Part shown: piece after piece, positions 34,888-44,450 of the stretch
How positions within the stretch are numbered: position 1 is the stretch's first letter
Layout of the letters: the number at the start of each line of letters is the position of its first letter
Source: Bacteroidaceae bacterium
Lineage (GTDB): Bacteria > Bacteroidota > Bacteroidia > Bacteroidales > Bacteroidaceae
Direction: 5' to 3'
DNA length: 64,000 nucleotides
NCBI GenBank assembly: GCA_017534535.1
Contig: JAFXVZ010000028.1
Coordinates: 31,873 to 95,872 of the forward strand
Notes under the pieces: model-generated
The model's input: only the letters and a program-made list of their open reading frames with translations
Database searches by the model: none
Told to the model about the DNA's origin: nothing
Made by a program: the position numbers and the translations under genes

Positions 34888-35415
34888 ATGGTTAGGATAT
34901 TTCTCATTGGATATATGTGTTCTGGCAAGACCACTTTAGGCAGAGCATATGCCCTCAAGATGGGGTTGCAGTTCATTGACTTAGATTGGTACATCGAGGG
35001 GCGTTTCCACAAAACGGTGAAGCAGATATTTGCCGAGAAGGGCGAACAGGCTTTCCGGGAGATGGAACGCAAGATGCTCCACGAGGTAGGCGATTTCGAG
35101 GACGTGATGATTTCTACGGGTGGTGGTACTGCCTGCTTCTTCGACAACGTGGAATACATGAACCAGCAAGGCCAAACCGTTTATATGAAAGCCGATGTGG
35201 ATACCCTGTACGATAGATTGGAAATTGGCAAGGCAAAGCGTCCGTTGCTGATGAACATGGGTGGTGAAGAGATGAAAAACTATATCCGTGAGCAGTTGGC
35301 ATATCGTGAGCAGTTCTATAGCCAAGCCACCTATGTGTTCGACAGCAATCGCTTGGAAAGTCGCACCCAAATAGACAAATCCATAGAGGAACTCCACAAG
35401 TTGCTGGGGTATTAA
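34888..35415 (+). CDS. aroK: Shikimate kinase
   Basis: 175 residues, the usual length. Phosphorylates shikimate at the 3-hydroxyl with ATP in the chorismate pathway. P-loop GYMCSGKTT (about 8-16), shikimate-binding DLDWYIE (DxD-type, about 32-36), and STGGG (about 78-82); the lid Arg is in KRPLL. Followed after 25 bases by a deacetylase gene that is probably unrelated in function. Confidence 0.93.
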   Translation: MVRIFLIGYMCSGKTTLGRAYALKMGLQFIDLDWYIEGRFHKTVKQIFAEKGEQAFREMERKMLHEVGDFEDVMISTGGGTACFFDNVEYMNQQGQTVYMKADVDTLYDRLEIGKAKRPLLMNMGGEEMKNYIREQLAYREQFYSQATYVFDSNRLESRTQIDKSIEELHKLLGY

Positions 35416-35440
35416 TTTTGCAAACCTAATTCCAAAAACT

Positions 35441-36226
35441 ATGAAAAAGCTATTGACATTCATTTTGTTCTTTTGCCTTCCCCTTTTGGCGATGGCACAG
35501 ATACAATGGCCAGCAGGCAAGAAAGCTGCCATTATGCTCACCTATGACGACGGATTGCAGTCGCAACTGCAAAATGTGGTTCCCGCCTTGAACGAGCACA
35601 ATTTCAAGGGTACCTTCTTCCTGATGGGATATTATCTGGATGCGAAAGACTTATCCCAGTGGAGGGAAGTGAGCCAGCAGGGGCATGAACTGGGCAACCA
35701 CTCCATCTATCACCCTTGTAATGAAGCCCAAGCCGATACCCTATCAAGCCATTGTCGAGCCCTCAATTGCTATACCGTTGAGGAGATGCTCAACGAAATC
35801 AAAATCATGAATACTTTCCTGAGTGCCATCGATGGCAAGAGTCAACATAGCTATGCCTATCCTTGTGGGCAATACAAGGCAGGTGGGCATGACTATGGCA
35901 CACCAATGATATCACAGGGCATCTGCACCTTTGCCCGTATGAGCGACTCAGAAGAGGTTATTACCTCCCCCTCTCAGCTTATGCCCAATAATGTACCATC
36001 TTTTACTGCCCTTCCTGGCTATAAGGCCGAGCAACTGACATCTTATATAGAAAAGGTACTGGCAAGTGGAGGAGCAGGTGTCATCCTCTTTCATGGCATT
36101 GGGGGCGACTGGATCAGTGTGGATGTGGAGGAGCACCAGAAGATGATTGATTTCTTGGCTTCTCATTCTGAAATATGGGTAGGTACTTTCTCTGATGTTT
36201 TGTCATATATCCAACAACAAAAATGA
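35441..36226 (+). CDS. Secreted polysaccharide deacetylase (NodB homology)
   Basis: 261 residues: signal peptide (ends LAMAQ), NodB-type domain with the motif-1 catalytic Asp pair in LTYDDG (about 37-42), the zinc histidines in HELGNHSIYHP (about 86-96), and a C-terminal FHGIGGDW motif. Removes N- or O-acetyl groups from a polysaccharide in the envelope or outside the cell. It overlaps the next gene by 4 bases (ATGA), so the pair probably works on the same glycan. Confidence 0.88.
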   Translation: MKKLLTFILFFCLPLLAMAQIQWPAGKKAAIMLTYDDGLQSQLQNVVPALNEHNFKGTFFLMGYYLDAKDLSQWREVSQQGHELGNHSIYHPCNEAQADTLSSHCRALNCYTVEEMLNEIKIMNTFLSAIDGKSQHSYAYPCGQYKAGGHDYGTPMISQGICTFARMSDSEEVITSPSQLMPNNVPSFTALPGYKAEQLTSYIEKVLASGGAGVILFHGIGGDWISVDVEEHQKMIDFLASHSEIWVGTFSDVLSYIQQQK

Positions 36227-38232
36227 AAAGGAGTATCATTCTTTGCCTTTGTGGTTTATTGTGCTGTACCATGTCGGCACAAGTAGATTCCACCCAGGTT
36301 AGAATAGATCGGGGTGGAGAGTTCATAACCTTTGTATCTCCCTATTATGCGGTGGCTTGGGCAAAGGCCTTTCCCATGATGTCATATTTAGGTGTGGAGG
36401 CAGGTGCCAGAAGTACGCGTTATACCGACCGTTCTCTGCTTCGCCCCGGAAAGGGTGGAGTACTCGTTGCCAATCAGGAAGATTCTTTTGGCAAGCGTGA
36501 GGCATCAGCCACTTACCTCGATGGAAACATCTGCTATGAGCAAGTAGTTTTTGGAAACGGAGAGCATCGCAGTTGCACCATCTATCCGCAAGGAGCCCAT
36601 ACGTTTGCTATGGACATCAAAGCTGAAGGAAGCATGGAGGGAGAGCTATTCCGCCTTCATACGGCTCCTGATGTATCACCTGTATCTGTGTGGTCACAAA
36701 AGACAGCAGACGAACCATCTGCCCAATACGATACTCCTGAAACTTTCTATACACCTCGCATAGTGAAAGCTTCCTTCCAACTTCCTGCTGTGCTGCATTT
36801 CCCGGATTATGGCTTGGTAAAGATTGAAGCTGATGACCCCGATGTCTATCTGCAGGAACATTTCCTGCCCGACTATGATAACACAGGCCTCTCTTTAGGT
36901 CCTTTCAATCGTGGGGGACATACCTATCGCAAGTCGGTGCATCTAGGTAGTGTAGCACTATCATTTCATGCTCGGAAACCTATTAGGGGAACCACCATCA
37001 AGTTTACTGTTTTGGAAGACAACTATCCCCATCTGCCAGGTGTTGACCTGAGTGACAAAAAGTTTGATGGCTTGCGTCGATGCTGGCAGAATGCCTTTAC
37101 CTTGAATCCAGAGACGATGACGATGGGTGATAACATCATGCTCTCTGGCATCGGACATTTGGCTTTGGCTTTTCGGGCCGATTTATTGCCCTTCACCCCT
37201 GCATTGGATGCCTCGTTCTCTATGATTGATGGATTAAAAAACTCTATCGAGATAGCGTTGCAAGAACGCATTGACCCACAAACAAACCGCATAGCCGACT
37301 TTGGTTACGAGTGTACGGAAATAACCCTGATTGCTTTATATGACTACCTCATTACTACCAGCGACTGGTCTTTCATCCGTCAGTATCTGCCTGAGATTAA
37401 GCGATTGGTGAAGGGTGTTTTGGATAGGGACATCGACCATGATGGCATTTTCGAGGCTCCCTTTCATGGTAATAAGTTGGAAGATGGCAGAACCAGTTTT
37501 AATTGGTGGGACGATTTTGCCTTTGGGCATAAGGATGCCTACTTGAATTTACAAGCTTATAGGGCTTTGGGAGGTGTACAGAAGATTTTCCAGAAACTAC
37601 ATGAAAATACGGAGCCAATAGAGCAAGCTTTGAAACAATTCAAACAAGCTTTCCACCAAACCTTCTACAATCCTGAAACGGGCGTCTATGCCGGTTGGGT
37701 AAGTCAAGACGGACGGATGCACGATTATATGTTTACCTTCATTACTTCGATGGCGATTAATGAGGACTTAGTACCTCAAGCACAAGGTGAGAAGATGATG
37801 CGCATCATGCTCGCCAAGATGCAGGAACAAGGATATGATGGGGTGTATGGTGTGCCAGGACCATTGTTGCCTGTGGCAAAAGAAGATAAAGGCACTTGGG
37901 ACGAGATGACTCGCTGGGGTCGCTATGAGAATGGTGGACTTTGTGGGCAAGCAGCTTGTCATTTCCTCAATGCCCTCTATCATGTGGGGCTTAGGAATGA
38001 AGCTGATGACATCCTTTTCAAAATGCTTGCCACATTTGAAAGGGAATACACCCATTCAGGCGTATTCCCCGGATATGTTCAGAGTGTGGATTGGCGCACG
38101 AAAGGAGGCGCTCCCTCTGGCTATAATTATTTGGCGGATAACTATTACTTCCTCTTAGCCGCCATCACTGGTCACTTTGGCGTAAAGTATCCTGAGCTTA
38201 CTGATCCCAATCGTCCGTACGGAAAGGAATAA
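36223..38232 (+). CDS. Putative six-hairpin (alpha/alpha)6 glycosidase
   Basis: 669 residues with a signal peptide. N-terminal beta-sandwich (about 20-270) and C-terminal helical toroid (about 275-650) with DIDHDGIFEAPFHGNKLED, SFNWWDDFAFGHKDAYLN, and WDEMTRWGRYENGG, the Trp/Asp/Glu-rich motifs of helical-barrel glycosidases. I cannot assign the family; GH78/GH63-like or a DUF4450-type protein are options. Translationally coupled to the deacetylase. The last 35 bases overlap the 3' end of the convergent esterase gene. Confidence 0.6.
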   Translation: MKRSIILCLCGLLCCTMSAQVDSTQVRIDRGGEFITFVSPYYAVAWAKAFPMMSYLGVEAGARSTRYTDRSLLRPGKGGVLVANQEDSFGKREASATYLDGNICYEQVVFGNGEHRSCTIYPQGAHTFAMDIKAEGSMEGELFRLHTAPDVSPVSVWSQKTADEPSAQYDTPETFYTPRIVKASFQLPAVLHFPDYGLVKIEADDPDVYLQEHFLPDYDNTGLSLGPFNRGGHTYRKSVHLGSVALSFHARKPIRGTTIKFTVLEDNYPHLPGVDLSDKKFDGLRRCWQNAFTLNPETMTMGDNIMLSGIGHLALAFRADLLPFTPALDASFSMIDGLKNSIEIALQERIDPQTNRIADFGYECTEITLIALYDYLITTSDWSFIRQYLPEIKRLVKGVLDRDIDHDGIFEAPFHGNKLEDGRTSFNWWDDFAFGHKDAYLNLQAYRALGGVQKIFQKLHENTEPIEQALKQFKQAFHQTFYNPETGVYAGWVSQDGRMHDYMFTFITSMAINEDLVPQAQGEKMMRIMLAKMQEQGYDGVYGVPGPLLPVAKEDKGTWDEMTRWGRYENGGLCGQAACHFLNALYHVGLRNEADDILFKMLATFEREYTHSGVFPGYVQSVDWRTKGGAPSGYNYLADNYYFLLAAITGHFGVKYPELTDPNRPYGKE

Positions 38233-39667
38233 GTGGTAAGCCAGCCATATTCGCCACATTACCCAACTGGAAATTGCGGAAGCAATAGCGCACAGCTACA
38301 GGCTCCTTCACCTCGTCACTCGAGATGGTGATGCTCAGCTCACCTGTAAACCAAGAGTATTGTGATTGGGTTTGGGTAGCTTTGTGGAACACCCTGTCGG
38401 CACCAGCAATCTCAAAACCCTCGAAACCATATTGACGAGTCAAGCCGTTATAAGTATCGTTGAAAGACAAAGAAACCTGATTATCCTTAATCTTCATTTC
38501 CTTATAAGAAGGACTCTTGCAACGGAAAGCCTCCATGCCGTAGGTTTCGTTCAGTGCGATGAAAGCCAAGCGCTCACCTACTTTCTGCTTCTGCGTAGGA
38601 TGGATATTGTGTGTCTCACTGGGATATACCGCATCGTTGGTACACACCATATCACTATTAGGTATCAAGCTCAAAGCCTTGAATTGCTGCTCACGCAACA
38701 AAGCACCGTTGACACCATCCACGCCATTCTTATTGTCTTGGAAATAAGGTGCAATTTGCACATAATAGAAAGGTATCTCACCCAAGCCAAACTGCTCTCG
38801 CCACTGCTTTGCTAAGATAGCTAAGCGTTCGGCATACTGCTCACGATGGTCATCGGTATTAGAGCAACCTTGGTAGAACACAATGCCCTTGACGGTGTAG
38901 TTCAGGATGGGATGGAAGGTACCATTGCCCCACATCATCGGGCGATGGAAATCCATCGGATACTTCTTTACATTGGCCAATGAGTCGAGTGTTTCATCTG
39001 TATACTTGCGAAGATTCTCCTCGCTGAACCAACTTTCCACACGCGTACCACCCTTGTTTGCCTCGATGATGCCCACCGGAATCTGCAATGTCTTGCTCAC
39101 CATACGGGCAAAGAAGTAACCTGTGGCACTGAAGTCGGGCACCGTATTGGGGTTACACTCAATCCATTCGGTATCGGCATCTTCTTGAGGTCGCATACGC
39201 ATGATGCTTGGAATTTTGGCATGACGGATGCCCTTTGAGTTAATGGCATCTGCCACCACATTGTTATATCCCTCCACAGGACAATCGTTATAGCCCTTCA
39301 GAGGCATTTCCATATTACTCTGTCCTGCACACACCCAAACCTCTCCACTCAGGATATTGCTCAGGGTGGTTTTCTCGCCATCGTCGAAGGTGATGCTCAG
39401 AGGAGTAAACGAGGCAGCTGGTGTCTTTACGCTTACCATCCACTTGCCTTGTGCATCAGCCTTAGCAGTATAGGTGTCGTTGTTCCAAGAAACAGTCACC
39501 TTCACCGTCTTGCCGGCATCTGCCCATCCCCACAGGCGAGCTTCCGTCTGCTGTTGTAAAACCATGTTGTCACCTACCAAGTGTGGCAACCTAACCTTTG
39601 CTTCTGTGTTGAGACTCAGCATACAAGCCAAAGCCATCAGCCCTAACAACTTACTTTTCATAGTCAT
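38198..39667 (-). CDS. Sialate O-acetylesterase-like SGNH hydrolase
   Basis: 489 residues (487 from the second ATG at 39661): signal peptide, an N-terminal beta domain (about 25-110, VGDNMVLQQQTEARLWGWA), then the esterase domain with the nucleophile Ser in VCAGQSNMEMPL and the catalytic Asp/His in ETHNIHPTQK. Removes O-acetyl esters from sialic acid or from plant or bacterial polysaccharides; which one is not visible. Convergent with the glycosidase gene and overlapping it by 35 bases. Confidence 0.9.
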   Translation of the reverse strand: MTMKSKLLGLMALACMLSLNTEAKVRLPHLVGDNMVLQQQTEARLWGWADAGKTVKVTVSWNNDTYTAKADAQGKWMVSVKTPAASFTPLSITFDDGEKTTLSNILSGEVWVCAGQSNMEMPLKGYNDCPVEGYNNVVADAINSKGIRHAKIPSIMRMRPQEDADTEWIECNPNTVPDFSATGYFFARMVSKTLQIPVGIIEANKGGTRVESWFSEENLRKYTDETLDSLANVKKYPMDFHRPMMWGNGTFHPILNYTVKGIVFYQGCSNTDDHREQYAERLAILAKQWREQFGLGEIPFYYVQIAPYFQDNKNGVDGVNGALLREQQFKALSLIPNSDMVCTNDAVYPSETHNIHPTQKQKVGERLAFIALNETYGMEAFRCKSPSYKEMKIKDNQVSLSFNDTYNGLTRQYGFEGFEIAGADRVFHKATQTQSQYSWFTGELSITISSDEVKEPVAVRYCFRNFQLGNVANMAGLPLIPFRTDDWDQ

Positions 39668-39668
39668 T

Positions 39669-39717
39669 GTTCATTATTCATTGTTCATTATTCATTGTTC
39701 ATTATTCATTGTTCATT
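39669..39717. repeat. Heptamer tandem repeat, GTTCATT/ATTCATT type
   Basis: Seven contiguous 7-base units alternating GTTCATT and ATTCATT between the esterase start and the cutC stop. The last units encode the final residues of CutC (MNNE). Confidence 0.85.
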
Positions 39718-40463
39718 CTCCTTAATTCTTCCATCGCTGCCTTCACCACCTCTGGGTCAGTCACCAACTTACTATATTCGTCGATATGCACAGTGCCTCC
39801 CATCGATACCTTAGGGTTGCGGTATTGCATCCGACTTTCAATCGCCTTACGGCCAGAGAAATGAAACTCTGTAGCACCTGTTTCCTCGGCAATCTTGCGG
39901 ATATTCTGCGGATTGATTCCACCGCACGGCATGATGATGATACGTCCAGCTGCTTGTTCTACCAATCGCTTAATCAGCGGAATACCCTCCACAGCAGTAG
40001 CTTGTTGCCCAGAGGTCAGGATGCGGTCACATCCCAAGCTAATAATATCCTCCAATGCCTGGAAAGGGTCTCTGCACATATCGAAAGCCCGATGGAAGGT
40101 CACACTCTTCCCTCGCGTATCTTCCATCAGAAACTTCATCGCCACCTCATCTACATCGCCTTCTGTCGTCAGACAGCCAAACACAAAGCCGTCCACTTTA
40201 TGCGTTTGAGCCATGGAAATGTCCATTGACATGATATGCAACTCCATAGTTGAATAGCAGAAATCACCCCCACGTGGGCGAATGATGACATGCAGCTTGG
40301 TATCTTTTATCAGACGTGCAACCATGAAAATCTCACCTGATGATGGAGTGGTGCCACCCTCGGGGATGCCGGCACAAAGTTCCACCCTATGAGCCCCTCC
40401 AAGTTCTGCTTTTAAGGCACTCTCAGCCGAATTGGCGCAAATTTCAATCTGATAATTCTTCAT
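39702..40463 (-). CDS. cutC: CutC-family protein
   Basis: 253 residues from ATG 40463; the in-frame upstream stretch lies across the promoter (TATATTTG, 40488-40481). A TIM-barrel protein starting YQIEICANSAESALKA, with RVELCAGIPEGGTTPS and IIRPRGGDFCYS, both family signatures. Named for a proposed role in copper tolerance in E. coli, which is not settled; a metabolic enzyme role is possible. Located in the cytoplasm. The C-terminus is encoded by the heptamer repeat. Confidence 0.9.
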   Translation of the reverse strand: MKNYQIEICANSAESALKAELGGAHRVELCAGIPEGGTTPSSGEIFMVARLIKDTKLHVIIRPRGGDFCYSTMELHIMSMDISMAQTHKVDGFVFGCLTTEGDVDEVAMKFLMEDTRGKSVTFHRAFDMCRDPFQALEDIISLGCDRILTSGQQATAVEGIPLIKRLVEQAAGRIIIMPCGGINPQNIRKIAEETGATEFHFSGRKAIESRMQYRNPKVSMGGTVHIDEYSKLVTDPEVVKAAMEELRRMNNE

Positions 40464-40557
40464 ATTTGTTGTTTTTCCTGCAAATATAGTGATTTTATTC
40501 TTATTTTTATTACTTTTGCCATCCAATTAACAACCTAATAGTAAGATAACAGTAGAA

Positions 40558-42450
40558 ATGAGAAAATGGCGTATTGAAGATTCTGAAGAACTCTACAACA
40601 TAAAGGGGTGGGGAGCTTCATACTTTGGTATCAATGACAAGGGTCATGTGGTCGTTACTCCGTTGAAAGACGGGGTGGAGGTCGATTTGAGAGAACTGGT
40701 TGATGAGCTGGCGTTGCGTGACGTCACCGCTCCCATGCTGGTGCGTTTCCCCGATATCCTCGACAACCGTATCGAGAAGATTTCGCATTGCTTCAAGCGT
40801 GCGGCAGAGGAATATGACTATAAGGCTCAGAATTTTATCATCTATCCCATCAAGGTGAACCAGATGAGGCCCGTGGTGGAGGAGGTGGTGAGTCACGGTA
40901 AGAAATACAACCTCGGATTGGAGGCAGGTTCGAAGCCTGAACTGCATGCCGTGATAGCTACGAACATGGACTCTGATTCACTGATTATCTGCAACGGATA
41001 TAAGGACGAGAGTTACATCGAGCTGGCACTGTTGGCGCAGAAGATGGGCAAGCGCATCTTCCTTGTGGTGGAGAAGATGAACGAGCTCCGCCTGATTGCG
41101 AAGATAGCAAAGACACTCGACCTACGTCCCAATATCGGTATCCGCATCAAGTTGGCTTCCTCTGGCAGTGGCAAGTGGGAGCAGAGTGGAGGCGATGCCA
41201 GCAAGTTCGGTTTGACATCCAGCGAGTTGCTCGAAGCCCTCGATTTCTTGAAAGAGAAGAAGATGGAGGATTGCCTGAAGCTGATTCACTTCCACATTGG
41301 TAGTCAGGTAACGAAGATTCGCCATATCCAGACGGCTCTCGTTGAATCCTCGCAGTTCTACGTACAGCTGCATCGCTTGGGCTTCAACGTGGAGTTTGTG
41401 GATATTGGTGGTGGCTTGGGTGTGGATTACGACGGCACCCGTTCGGGCACCAATGAAGGTAGTGTGAACTACTCCATCCAGGAGTATGTGAACGATGCCA
41501 TCTCTACCTTGGTAGATATCAGTAACAAGAATAACATCCCTCATCCTAATATCATCACCGAGAGCGGTCGAGCTCTGTCGGCTTACCACTCCGTACTGAT
41601 TTTCGATGTGTTGGAAACAGCTCACCTGCCTGAGTGGGACGATGATGTGGACATCAAGCCCGAAGATCATGAGTTGGTGCGTGAGCTTTATAGCATCTGG
41701 GACAAGCTGAACCAGAATACCATGCTCGAGGCCTTCCACGATGCCGAGCAGATTCGTGACGAGTCACTGAACCTGTTCAGTCACGGCTTGGTGGATTTGC
41801 AGACGCGTGCACAGATTGAGTGCCTCTATTGGAGTGTGATGCGTGAGGTGAATCATATTGCACAGAGCTTAAAGCATACCCCAGACGAATTGCGTGGCTT
41901 GCCAAAGCTGTTGGCAGATAAGTATTTCTGCAACTTCTCTCTGTTCCAGTCGTTGCCTGACTCATGGTCAATCGACCAGATATTCCCCATCATGCCTCTG
42001 CAGCGCTTGGATGAGAAACCCGACAAGGAGGCAACCCTTCAGGATATTACTTGCGACTCTGATGGTAAGATTGCCAGCTTCATCACCACACGCAGTGTAT
42101 CGAACTACCTGCCTGTACACTCCATCAAGACGAAGGAACATTATTACTTAGGTGTGTTCCTCGTGGGTGCTTATCAAGAGATCTTGGGTGATATGCACAA
42201 CCTCTTTGGTGATACCAATGCGGTGCATATATCTGTGGATGAGAAGGGTTACTCCATCGACCAGGTGATTGATGGTGAAACGGTGGCTGAGGTGCTCGAC
42301 TATGTTCAATTCAGCCCTAAGAAACTGGTGCGCACGTTGGAGACATGGGTTAGCAAGAGTGTGAAGGAGGGTAAGATTACGGTAGATGAGGGTAAGGAAT
42401 TCCTCTCCAACTATCGCTCAGGCCTCTATGGTTACACTTATTTAGAATGA
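40558..42450 (+). CDS. speA: Biosynthetic arginine decarboxylase
   Basis: 630 residues, the standard SpeA length. Converts arginine to agmatine and CO2, the first step of spermidine synthesis. PLP-binding Lys in YPIKVNQM (about 98-105), the phosphate-binding VDIGGGLGVDYDG (about 281-293), a C-terminal Cys-containing active-site region near 505-520. A TACTTTTG -7 box lies at 40511-40518. argB follows after a heptamer-repeat gap; both act on arginine metabolism but in opposite directions. Confidence 0.95.
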   Translation: MRKWRIEDSEELYNIKGWGASYFGINDKGHVVVTPLKDGVEVDLRELVDELALRDVTAPMLVRFPDILDNRIEKISHCFKRAAEEYDYKAQNFIIYPIKVNQMRPVVEEVVSHGKKYNLGLEAGSKPELHAVIATNMDSDSLIICNGYKDESYIELALLAQKMGKRIFLVVEKMNELRLIAKIAKTLDLRPNIGIRIKLASSGSGKWEQSGGDASKFGLTSSELLEALDFLKEKKMEDCLKLIHFHIGSQVTKIRHIQTALVESSQFYVQLHRLGFNVEFVDIGGGLGVDYDGTRSGTNEGSVNYSIQEYVNDAISTLVDISNKNNIPHPNIITESGRALSAYHSVLIFDVLETAHLPEWDDDVDIKPEDHELVRELYSIWDKLNQNTMLEAFHDAEQIRDESLNLFSHGLVDLQTRAQIECLYWSVMREVNHIAQSLKHTPDELRGLPKLLADKYFCNFSLFQSLPDSWSIDQIFPIMPLQRLDEKPDKEATLQDITCDSDGKIASFITTRSVSNYLPVHSIKTKEHYYLGVFLVGAYQEILGDMHNLFGDTNAVHISVDEKGYSIDQVIDGETVAEVLDYVQFSPKKLVRTLETWVSKSVKEGKITVDEGKEFLSNYRSGLYGYTYLE

Positions 42451-42492
42451 ACAATGAAGAATAATGACTTTTTGTTCTAATAAGTTTCAATC

Positions 42493-42548
42493 GTCAATCG
42501 TCAATAGTCAATCGTCAATGGTCAATGGTCAATCGTCAATTGTCAATC
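42493..42548 (+). repeat. Heptamer tandem repeat covering the argB start
   Basis: Eight contiguous units GTCAATN (N = C, A, C, G, G, C, T, C). The two units ending in G create ATG codons at 42518 and 42525, in different frames. Only 42525 reads into argB, so gain or loss of a unit changes which ATG, if any, is in frame. Confidence 0.9.
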
Positions 42549-43298
42549 ATCAAAGTCGGTGGTAAGATTGTAGAAGAGCCGGAAAGCTTGCAGCAACTGC
42601 TGGATGACTTTGCCACCATCGAAGGTCCTAAAGTACTGGTTCATGGTGGAGGCCGTTCAGCTACCAAGTTGGCTTCTACACTCGGTATCGAGAGCAAGAT
42701 GGTCAATGGCCGTCGCATCACCGATGCCGAAACGCTGAAGGTGGTCACGATGGTTTATGGAGGCTTGGTCAACAAAAACATTGTGGCAGGCTTACAGGCG
42801 CGTGGCGTCAATGCTGTTGGCCTCACAGGTGCCGATATGAATGTCATCCTCTCCGACAAACGCCCTGTCAAGGACATCGACTATGGCTTTGTGGGCGATG
42901 TGAAGCAGGTGGATGGCAAACGACTGGCCGACCTGTTGCAAGCGGGCATCATCCCCGTGATGGCTCCCCTCACCCACGATGGCAAGGGTAACATCCTCAA
43001 CACCAATGCTGACACCATTGCAGGAGAAACAGCCAAAGGCCTTGCCCCCTATTTCGACGTCACCCTCATCTATTGTTTTGAGAAGAAGGGAGTCTTGCGT
43101 GATGAGAACGATGACGATAGTGTCATCCCCACCATCACTCGTCAGCAATTCACTGATTTGGTGGCACAAGGCGTCATCCAGGGAGGCATGATTCCCAAGC
43201 TTGAAAATGCCTTTCAAGCCCTTCACGCTGGTGTCAAACAGGTGGTCATCACCTCTGCCAATGATGTCAGCGGCCAGCAAGGAACGAAAATTTTTTGA
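42525..43298 (+). CDS. argB: Acetylglutamate kinase-type enzyme
   Basis: 257 residues, normal length. Phosphorylates N-acetylglutamate (or N-succinylglutamate, given the succinyl-type carbamoyltransferase at 61602) in arginine synthesis. IIKVGGKIV (about 8-16) is the phosphate-binding strand, HGGGRSATKLA binds the substrate, and NTNADTIAGE (about 160-170) is the family signature. The first eight residues (MVNRQLSI) come from the heptamer repeat, so the native start has been replaced by repeat sequence. An ECF sigma gene follows after 36 bases. Confidence 0.93.
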   Translation: MVNRQLSIIKVGGKIVEEPESLQQLLDDFATIEGPKVLVHGGGRSATKLASTLGIESKMVNGRRITDAETLKVVTMVYGGLVNKNIVAGLQARGVNAVGLTGADMNVILSDKRPVKDIDYGFVGDVKQVDGKRLADLLQAGIIPVMAPLTHDGKGNILNTNADTIAGETAKGLAPYFDVTLIYCFEKKGVLRDENDDDSVIPTITRQQFTDLVAQGVIQGGMIPKLENAFQALHAGVKQVVITSANDVSGQQGTKIF

Positions 43299-43334
43299 GA
43301 GAAACTGTAACTTTTTCCAGTTTCATCCGTCTAT

Positions 43335-43856
43335 ATGTATAAAGAGATGAAAGAAATCAGCTTTCGTGACGACATCCTTCCCTTGAAGGACAAACTCTTC
43401 CGGGTTGCCCTGCGAATAACCTTCGACAGAGCCGAAGCAGAGGATATCGTTCAGGAAACACTCATCAAGGTCTGGAACAAAAGGCAAGAGTTGAGCAAGC
43501 TGGATTCCATCGAGGCCTATTGCCTCACACTAACGAAAAACCTCGCCATCGACCAGCGCGAGAAGATGGATTCCCGGACAGAAGAACTTACGCCTGAGCA
43601 TGACAGATTGCAGAATGAGCCAAATCCACACGAAGTGCTGGAGCAAAAGGAGCGACTCAAGCTCGTGCATCAACTAATTGAGGAATTGCCCGATAAGCAA
43701 CGACAGATTATGCAGATGCGCGACATTGAGGAAAAAAGCTATAAGGAGATTGCCGATGCGCTGGACATCACCGAAGAACAAGTGAAGATTAACCTGTTCA
43801 GGGCAAGGCAGAAAGTGAAGCAAGGTTTTTTAAGATTGAATGCTTATGGACTCTAA
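43335..43856 (+). CDS. ECF-type RNA polymerase sigma factor
   Basis: 173 residues (169 if ATG 43347 is the start). Sigma2 region (about 15-80, FDRAEAEDIVQETLIKVWNKR) and sigma4 region (about 110-165, LPDKQRQIMQMRDIEEKSYKEIA... EEQVKINLFRARQKV). Redirects RNA polymerase to envelope or stress genes; the regulon is unknown. Overlaps the next gene, which encodes a single-pass membrane protein with the expected size of an anti-sigma factor. Confidence 0.9.
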   Translation: MYKEMKEISFRDDILPLKDKLFRVALRITFDRAEAEDIVQETLIKVWNKRQELSKLDSIEAYCLTLTKNLAIDQREKMDSRTEELTPEHDRLQNEPNPHEVLEQKERLKLVHQLIEELPDKQRQIMQMRDIEEKSYKEIADALDITEEQVKINLFRARQKVKQGFLRLNAYGL

Positions 43857-44334
43857 ACAGGTTGAACAACTTTTGAAGCGGTACTGGGATTGCCAAACCA
43901 CCGTGAGCGAAGAACGTGAGTTACGCCAGTTCTTCTGCAGCGACGAGGTGCCCCAGCACTTGATGCCCTACAAGGACCTGTTCGTCTATCAGGAGTTCCT
44001 GCAGGATGAGCATCTCGGCGACGACTTCGATGAGCGTATGCTCAAGATGGCAGAGGCGCCTGTGGTTAAGGCCAAGAGCGTGTCAATCTTCAGCCGTTTG
44101 GCTCCCATCCTCAGAGCTGCTGCTGCGGTGGCTGTGCTGCTGGCACTGGGAAACCTCGCTGAGCGTACCTTATTGCAAGACAACCGGCAGATGGCGGTGA
44201 ACGATACCATCGGACAACAGATTTCCTCTCCTTCAGTAGCTTTGGGGGATGATCTCGACGGTATCGAGCTGCAAACCAAAGACAGTTTAAGCCGCAAGCT
44301 GAAACCGGTTGAACAACAAGAGAAAATAAAATAA
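43846..44334 (+). CDS. Probable membrane anti-sigma factor
   Basis: 162 residues from ATG 43846 (an ATG two codons earlier is possible). N-terminal cytoplasmic helical part (about 1-80, QVEQLLKRYWDCQTTVSEE), one membrane helix (about 85-105, Ala/Val/Leu-rich), and a short, poorly conserved periplasmic tail. No recognised anti-sigma motif; the role is inferred from overlap with the sigma gene, size and topology. A strong terminator follows. Confidence 0.65.
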   Translation: MDSKQVEQLLKRYWDCQTTVSEERELRQFFCSDEVPQHLMPYKDLFVYQEFLQDEHLGDDFDERMLKMAEAPVVKAKSVSIFSRLAPILRAAAAVAVLLALGNLAERTLLQDNRQMAVNDTIGQQISSPSVALGDDLDGIELQTKDSLSRKLKPVEQQEKIK

Positions 44335-44450
44335 GAGTTTTTTCATTTGCTTTATTAAAATAACATTTTCATTTGCTTTAAACATTATATAGTTAGTGAT
44401 AAACGAAACTGCGAAGTTTCTTTCTCTCAAAATCTCATTGAACTAACTAA

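Noticed and set aside
39786-40229. 147-residue plus-strand frame inside cutC
   Set aside because: Antisense shadow of a well-supported gene; no start signals.
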